Shown here in pieces: positions 57,225 through 64,000 of a stretch of 64,000 nt of DNA (position 1 is the stretch's first letter; every line of letters starts with the position of its first letter). Source of the DNA: Hemileia vastatrix (lineage: Eukaryota; Basidiomycota; Pucciniomycetes; Pucciniales; Zaghouaniaceae); NCBI GenBank assembly GCA_030280995.1, contig JASXTE010000013.1, positions 11,377,001 through 11,441,000 on the forward strand. The letters run 5' to 3'. Made by a program: the position numbers and the translations under genes. Below the pieces are notes generated by a model, which saw nothing but the letters and a program-made list of their open reading frames with translations, had not been told where the DNA came from and searched no databases.

Positions 57225-57345
57225 ACACATGCACAGAGGTACACCAGAGAAGACTGAAGAAGGTGCCAATAGAAGGTGTTACTCAGGGAGGGTGGACTTC
57301 CCTATACCAAACAGGAGAGTTGAATAGAATCAAAGAAATTGAGAT
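57225..57345 (-). mobile_element. LINE fragment, part 2 (other side of element D)
   Basis: Joining across D restores a continuous locus. The minus-strand frame here shows WYREVHPP, similar to the YRE..PP motif upstream of the LINE C-terminus. The 5' border is uncertain and no LINE target duplication was found. Confidence 0.4.
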
Positions 57346-58791
57346 AAATTGATTACAGGGAATATAGCGCTTAAATTTATCTATCTAACGGTACTACTTA
57401 CAGGATTTATCAGTCACCAGTTTCTTATTTCTCTTGTCCCTAGTCATAATTCCCCAGTCATCAATTGTCACGCTGTCTTTTTTATCCTTCAGTCCTATTT
57501 TGTCCGTTACTTATCTTTAAATCTTTCTGTCTTTAGCCATTCACAGACCATCTGCCTGACAGAGGGATGGGGGTACTAGCGCTGGTATCTAAGGAGTGCA
57601 GTCTCTAAAACATTTAAACAGAAGCCAAAACAACGACTTGAACAGTATGTTTGCGGATCATGCAACCGGATGAAGATGGCGGTTGAAAAAGAATGAGAAT
57701 TCGGTGTGATTTCATGCCACGTAACGTACGCGTGACATTGACGCGACACAGTTTTGTCCGTGGTGTTAGCTCGGGGGTTAAAGAAGTTATCATGGTGGTT
57801 GGGAATTTGACCTCCGTAACGTACATTACTCATTTCCTGTTTTCGCCGATGATAGGTCAGTGTAAATTAGGCTTTTTTTTTCTTGTATGTTGGTGCGGAC
57901 CAGCGAACTCAGATATGGACAATAGTTTCTTCATTCCAATCAGGCAGGGAAAGAATTTATGCGGATAGATCACGGTTGCAAATATCGTTTATTCAATCCT
58001 TAAGACACATCCAAGCTCCTTCCAGCCTATGATAAACTTCTTCATAGCATGTGTTTAATCTGCGTTGCATAAGCTGTGAAAATTCAGAAGAAGAAAATAA
58101 GAATTCTCCACCAAGCAACAAATATACATTAGCAATTAAATGGTTGTTTTTTTAAATAATAAATTGCGGGTATTCGGACCTATGCATATACTGGTAATTA
58201 ATTCAAAAGAAACAAGAAGAACGAAAAAGAAGTTCTCCAGACTTCTGTAAAGAATTACAATAAAGTCTCTTAACAATCTCTAAAAACTGATGGCTGTATC
58301 TATTCAACCCAGCAATTTTCTCAACGTGATTAAATTTTTGGATATTAGGAATTTGGTGCGTTTTGAGTAGCTTTTGATAATATTTGAATAGCACTTACCA
58401 ATGTGTATTGATTTAGAGGCTATATATCAAATAGGGACTATATTCCTCGATCTTGGTCCTTCCATTTTTTCAACATACCAAGAACTAAAACAACCTGTTT
58501 CTAACACTAAAGTAGAAGCATTTGCATATCCTGACATATGTTAGCCCACAGGAAGGAAAAAAGCGAGTTGAGTCGTCAGAATTCATCCAGCTCATCCTTG
58601 TCTGTAGGTTCTTCAATCAAATTATTTTGGGTTTTTTCATCAAAGAAAATGAGTTTTATTATTTCATCCCTGTATCTATGTAAAATTGAACGCAAATAAA
58701 AGGGAATTCAAATTAATTGATGCTTTATTTTACTTGACTAACCCAAAAAAAGGTAACCCACAATTTTCGATTTCGAACACTTCAATTCACC
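57346..58791. other. Intergenic DNA upstream of the membrane-protein gene
   Basis: No supported gene. 57700-57830 is relatively rich in CpG and in ACGTAACG/CCGTAACGTAC motifs, which may be regulatory. Short overlapping frames on both strands lack motifs. Confidence 0.4.
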
Positions 58792-60936
58792 ATGCTTGCT
58801 ATAACAAGTTGTGCGCTGCTACCAGCATTTATTGGGCTTTCGTTTCTTGTTTCTATTGGTTTTCAAGCTCAACATGGCGAAAACCTGAAAAATGGTACAT
58901 TTGTCAGACCTGTGGATGAAGGGTTTAGTTTGGGAATTCGAAATACCCGTCTCTCTAGTCGCGTCTCACCCCTATTAGTCTCTTCTGTTGCAAGTTCAAC
59001 AATGTAAATCTTTATTTTTATGCTTCATGTTTCCCATTAAAATTTAATCAAATCAAAATTGATACAATTCTGACAATTGAGCCAAGCACTAATTATGCTT
59101 TGAATTATAATTTTTTCTGACAGAGATTTGATTTCAACATTGGTAACGAGTTTATTAGCTTATCATCTTGCCAGTCTTTGGCTCCGTGACTCCAAAGCAC
59201 TTTCACCTAACCTGCCTTCGCCAGCACAATACTTTATCACATTGGATCTAATAACAAATGCAAATCCCATGTCTATACTTCGTAGTTTCAATTATGCTAT
59301 TCGTGGCCCATCTTCCAACAAGAATGGAACAAGGATAAAACGAGCTCAAATTTCATCATTACTTTCGCTAGCTTTACTTGGAGTTTTGACGATTTCATTT
59401 TTTACCTGGACGATTCGAGGGGTGGACATAGTTCTGCATGATCAAATCTTTACAACAGTTCAACAAATTAGAAAGAATACATCTAATTTTCCTGGAGCTG
59501 CTATAATGAACCCTAATTGCTTGAATGATACTCATCATGTTTGTCCTGTGAGAAATCGGAGCGTTGAGGCAAGTAATGGAGGAATGAATAAAAGCAAGGA
59601 ACTCAGGGTTTATACAGCAGCGAACCGTCAACGTGGAAGTATTGCTTTTTTAGGCGTGGCGGATCCGCAAAAGGATTACTCAGCAACTGCTCACACTTAT
59701 GCCGCATGTACAAAATGTCAAGTTTACCATCCAAGTTGTGTGCGCAACGATTTGAAGATGATTACTTGTAGACCTGGAAATAACTTACCCTCAAAGTTGG
59801 AGCCATGGAATGCCTTTGTCTTTGAATATGGTTTTAATGTTTCCAATTTCGAACAGCGATTGCAATCCTTTATAACAATTCAAGGTGGATTGCATACATT
59901 TACTTCTGGAGATGGAAAAGTGGAGTGGCTCGAGGAGCTTCCTTTTTCAAACGGCGCTATTGTCAATCCGTTTACTATGGCTACGTTTGGCTGTTTTTCA
60001 GATTACGCTAATATTCCCTTTGATAATGACGATTTGAATGATCCAACCACGTTCGTCAACTGGTGGGGCTACCGACCAGGAACTACTTACAAGCCTGAGC
60101 TTTTATGTTTTATTTCTGTTTGTAATGTTACAGCCTATGATGCTCAATACACTTTATCCAATCAAACACTATCTCTAAACATGAACTCTCTGCGAAAATC
60201 CAATGCTAGTGTCACACAGGCAATTTCTGGTTCCGCTCCCTACTTAAAATTTAATGACTCCAATGACTATCAAAAGGCATCCCGTTTTTTGGAGGAGCAA
60301 CTCCTGATTGATTTAAATATTGTGGGAAACACTTATGGAAACGACACATATGCCTTTAGTGCTGAATGGGCGCAATCGCTCTCAAATCGCTTAGTAGGCT
60401 GGAGTTTGGGCGCAATACAGCTTGAAAGAGGGTTCGCCAACTATACAGACGGACAATTAGCATTAGCAATTCCAATTGTTACCACCTATCTCTTTGCTGC
60501 TCTTCACTTTGTTTATGCTCTAGCAATCCTTGCGCTTGGTTTGTCTTGCGTTTTAATAATTCCTCGCTCTTATACAAAGATCCAAAACTCTTCAGAGTCA
60601 TTCGCCATAGATCTTGAATCTCATTCAAATCAGACTCAATCCTACATCAGGAAACGACATCTTGCTTGGAAGCTTTCATTGGCACAATCTCGTTTGACTG
60701 ATGCTTCTACATTGATACATGAACTTTTCCAACACCATCGTCAAAATAAATTAGGATCTATCAGAGAAAATGATGAGATCTTAAGCCATAGATTACGACC
60801 TGACTTAACCAATAGCATCAATTATTATGAAGAGAATGATCGAGAAAATGAACCAGATGAAACAAGCTTTTTGTCAGAGGACTATAAAATTAAATTAAAA
60901 TGGGGAAAAACTAATGAGTTAACTCTTGAATTTTAA
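58792..60936 (+). CDS. Membrane protein with large N-glycosylated outer domain, two exons, 674 aa (join 58792-59003, 59124-60936)
   Basis: Exon 1 begins with a hydrophobic segment (LLPAFIGLSFLVSIGF, signal anchor or signal peptide). The intron 59004-59123 (120 nt) has GTAAAT, a CTGAC element near the end and ACAG; joining restores ATA GAT TTG and the frame. Membrane segments lie near residues 4-22, 72-95, 145-165 (LLSLALLGVLTISFFTW) and 545-578 (LALAIPIVTTYLFAALHFVY, LAILALGLSCVLIIP). Between the last two lies a 380-residue domain with many Asn-X-Ser/Thr sites (NDT, NRS, NVS, NVT, NQT, NAS) and conserved-looking Cys pairs (CTKCQVYHPSC). The cytoplasmic tail is charged. No family name recognised; it has the look of large fungal membrane proteins of unknown role. 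Start chosen as first ATG of the hydrophobic segment. Confidence 0.75.
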
Positions 60937-62388
60937 TGTTTAGAATTGATATCACAAAAAAAGCAACCCACAAAATTAGCGAAAGAGTGTCAGTATAAAG
61001 GAACACAGTGATAATAAGATGAATAGGAAGAGAATAGCTCAAGGTAGAGAATCAGAAGAAAGTTAAAAAACTAAGTAAATCACTAGTGAGAGATATAGAC
61101 ACATAAGTGATGAACTGATGTATGTACTAATAAAGATGGTTATAAGGACACAAAGGCAAGATCAATCAAAAGTTTTTGATGCATGCCGGGAATCTTATTT
61201 TATTTTTGTTTTTCAATTTCAATATGTGGTGTCAAAGTTAGCAAATTTGTACTTACAAATCTGCACTTATTTAAATGTGAATTTCTGAAACCCGCCAGCT
61301 TCAACACTTGTGAATTTTAAAACTAAAACAAGTCACTTATAGCTAAATTGGAACTTGTGGAATTTTTGACCAAAAACATCAAATTTGTTCTCACAAAATA
61401 TGATTTCCCCATTTAAAAGGGCTGGAGATAGGTTGGGGGTACTCACTTTTGAATAGATAAATCATTTTTTAGTAAGACAATTTTTTTTGTCAAAACTTCT
61501 GCAGCCTTCTCTGACTTAGCTTTATTTCACCCAAATTCACACTTTTTCAACAAAAAGTCTTGGGTTCACTTATTTTTCCGTGTCATTCCATTTAGATGCA
61601 GCACTCTGCAGCATGACACTTTATTTTTTGTAACTTACATGAGTTATAATTTTATATTATATAAGACCAATGCCTTCTCAACTGTCAAATCATGTGGAAT
61701 CCATCATGCGATCAATTTTATTGCTCTTCTTCTCCTCTTTGATTCTGATTCTGGCTTTGATCTAGTGGATGACTAAGTTCGTTTATCAAATATGTCTAGG
61801 AAACAATACCTTTCCCCAAGAAAAACCCTCAAACACCATACTTCCCAATATAAACTTGACACTCTCCTCAATCTATCTCAGCAGGGAAAAAATGAGGGGG
61901 AAAGGATTAGCTAGAAGGTCCCTTCTCATGGATTTTTTGGGAAGCCATGAAAAAAATGTCAGTAAACTACCTGTAAATCACTTTAAAGCCAATTGAAATC
62001 ATTTTTGGCCACAAATTTTTCACAGTTTTATCCTTGGCTGACATGAAATTGAGCTCTAGTTGATCCTAGGTTGAGCACAAATTGGAAAGAGGACTGAAAA
62101 TTGTGCATAATACACACATTAAGTTTATTATTTGACCAATATAATTGGAGGAGATACTTCAATAGTTAATTACTAATTACTTATCAGATCGAAATACATA
62201 TATATAAATTCTTAAGAAATTTTACTCTTTTATAAGAGATGGCAAAGCTTTCAAAACCACAACTAAATAAACTGAGTACCATAAAGAATTTATTTTTAGT
62301 TAAATAAGAAGTTATGTAGTCAAACTAGATTGATTCAACTCCCAAGGATAGTGAAATGTGAACTTACAATAGATCTGTTGGCAGGTCA
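60937..62388. other. Intergenic DNA downstream of the membrane-protein gene
   Basis: AT-rich, no supported coding region or repeat. The 75-codon frame at 61769-61996 has no motif or context. Confidence 0.4.
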
Positions 62389-62534
62389 TCTAGAAGAATA
62401 AAGAAAATATACCAAAGAAAAAGAAAAGGAAGAAGAAATGAAAAAACAATGGGAAAATAAAAGGATAATAGAAACAACTGAAGAAGAAAATAAGGGTCTA
62501 CAAAAACAGGAATTGGACGCTAGGATTTATTTTA
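62389..62534 (+). pseudogene. Possible exon fragment encoding a Lys/Glu-rich helix
   Basis: After a TAA near 62397 the frame reads KEKEKEEEMKKQWENKRI, then EEENKGLQKQELDARIYF and NQ, and stops being coding-like at CAAGTAAGTAA, a good splice donor. This suggests a relic or isolated exon of a coiled-coil gene. It could also be chance in A-rich DNA. Confidence 0.25.
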
Positions 62535-62798
62535 ATCAAGTAAGTAATTTTTATCTCTCTGCTGATAAAAAAATAAAGTATAACAGTGAGCTTCTCTTAA
62601 ATCAACCTTTTATATAGATATAATTCTTATTTGATTTGTATTTATAACACAGTAATAAAATTGTTAGAAAGATATGTATAAATGTAACAAAAACTGTTAA
62701 TTAATGAATTGTAAGGCAATGTAAGTAATGCAGACTACAAGGTGAGACACAAAAGCCTTACTATAGGCAAATGAGGCCCTTTTAGACGTCACTAAATG

Positions 62799-63626
62799 TG
62801 TCAGCCAGGCTGCTAGACTTACCCAGTAATATAATTAATTATTTCCTGGTATGAAGCCAATTCTTTTTATTTCTTATATATTATTATTAATTTTATTATA
62901 TTTACTTTAATTTTTCTTGTAATAAATTAACTAGTTACAAAAACAGTAAATTTAGTAAATAATTAAACTTAATATTAATTGTCCTATATATTTTTATTTC
63001 CTAACACCATGCTAAATGTCAGGTTAAAGAAAAAAAAACTAATATTAAAATAAAATTTAATATTAAAATAAAATTCAATATTGAAATAAAATTTTATATT
63101 AAAATAAAATAAATATATACAAAAGAATAAAATTACTTATTTAAAAATGACATTTACAGGAATTTTTTTAATAAATCAAGTTATTTTGACAGATACAGAA
63201 AATACATCATTCTAAATACATTCTCTATAGAACAATCTTAAAATTTGAAATATTTTTTTCTGTAAATTTCTTTTTTTCTCTCATACTTCTGTATATAGGA
63301 TTTTAACTCTGTGCTTTGTCTCTCCTTTGCCTATATAAGGCCTCCCCTTTCTGGTTGTTTTGGATTATCCTTTACTTACTTATTATTTTATCATACCATT
63401 ACTTCAATCAATTATTTATTAATATCATTTATTGTTTTTAGTATTTACTACAACATAATTCTAAATCATAAGTTATAATAATAATTATAAAACATTTTTA
63501 CCTCTTTAAATTGAGTAATTTAAATAAAAGATAAATTTATACATACTTTGACCTTGGAATCTTCAAATCACCTACCAACGCCATTATACCTCCAAAGAAA
63601 TCTTCTAGACTAAAAGGACCCCCTGA
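62799..63626 (+). repeat. Solo LTR of the A/B/C/D lineage
   Basis: Begins TGTCAGCCAGGCTGCTAGAC, contains TATATAAGGCCTCC (63332-63345) and ends near TCTTCTAGACTAAAAGGACC, all matching the C LTR. No internal element sequence lies on either side. The end is worn, and the base pairs flanking it do not form a clear duplication. Confidence 0.8.
63332..63340 (+). promoter_or_regulatory. TATA box in solo LTR
   Basis: TATATAAGG in place of TATAAAAGG, followed by CCTCC as in the other LTRs. Confidence 0.5.
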
Positions 63627-64000
63627 AAAAAATTGTATATACAAGGTGAAAGAAAGGAAGCAAATGAAAAGAAGTGTAACAAAAAAAATAAGATTTCTAT
63701 ATAACTATTTACTAAAACAGAATATAAAAACCCAATGTATCCAGCCTTTAAGCCCTTTAAAGATGTAATAGCTTAAGTAGGATACTTATTTGGTATAAAA
63801 AAAATGTAACTTTAGTAATTAAAAAACATGTTACACTTATTATATATTTTATTAAAACCCAACTTTTTTGTGAAACATATAAATTATACTATTTGTGAAA
63901 TAAAAAATATTATATACTTTATTAATATAGTTTAAAGCAAAATTAATTTATTAATTTAAACTAATTGTAGTAGTATAATATTTAATTTAATTGAATTAGT
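63627..64000. other. AT-rich DNA to the window end
   Basis: No gene or repeat recognised. Confidence 0.4.

Noticed and set aside
58686..58919. Alternative upstream ORF (77 codons) overlapping the membrane-protein start
   Set aside because: It is in a different frame and does not join the downstream exon; the 58792 frame with the intron does.
61769..61996. 75-codon ORF downstream of the membrane-protein gene
   Set aside because: No motif, splice context or repeat relation; consistent with chance.

Overview
This is an AT-rich eukaryotic window dominated by retrotransposons. Short introns (57-72 nt, GT..AG, CTAAT/TACTAAC/CTGAC branch-like sites) and chromodomain Ty3 elements point to a fungus. 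The chromovirus gag/pol and the Cys-rich companion proteins look, from memory, like those of very large rust-fungus (Pucciniales) genomes. That assignment is inference; no ribosomal or marker gene is present.

Layout. 1-5306: 3' part of a Ty3 element (A) with three in-frame stops, a 261-bp CACTA-type MITE in its integrase and a 1.5-kb 3' LTR. 5307-9892: a block with two paired-hairpin units and two minus-strand genes for Cys-rich, Ser/Pro-rich proteins (one open, one decayed) separated by seven copies of a 22-bp motif. 9893-19144: a decayed chromovirus (E) with another Cys-rich gene antisense between pol and the 3' LTR. E is nested in element B (19145-24386), a degenerate relative of A. 24387-27891: AT-rich DNA with a cluster of foldback MITEs. 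27892-36653: element C, complete, 5-bp target duplication GATTG, both long ORFs open. 37282-42844: element F, a smaller chromovirus with duplication GGTTG, heavily mutated. 44383-47227: a host gene of four phase-0 exons for a putative secreted repeat protein. 47733-48306 plus 57225-57345: a LINE remnant split by element D. 48307-57219: element D, duplication GACTG, LTRs about 99.5% identical but a dead pol. 58792-60936: a two-exon host membrane-protein gene. 62799-63626: a solo LTR of the A/B/C/D lineage.

Elements A, B, C, D and the solo LTR form one lineage: LTRs start TGTCAGCC, usually end TGACA, have a TATAAAAGG box, a conserved polypurine tract, a plant/fungal-type Gag zinc knuckle, and an integrase tail with an RGRPKK AT-hook-like motif before a chromodomain-like module. 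The strongest candidate for something undescribed is in this lineage. C and D both carry, inside the start of gag, a second reading frame that becomes joined to the gag start codon if a conserved short intron is removed. The encoded protein is visibly better conserved between C and D than the overlapping Gag frame. Retaining the intron gives Gag-protease; splicing gives a 185-205 residue accessory protein. A second candidate is the family of minus-strand Cys-rich genes carried between pol and the 3' LTR of chromovirus E and in the 5.9-8.9 kb block.
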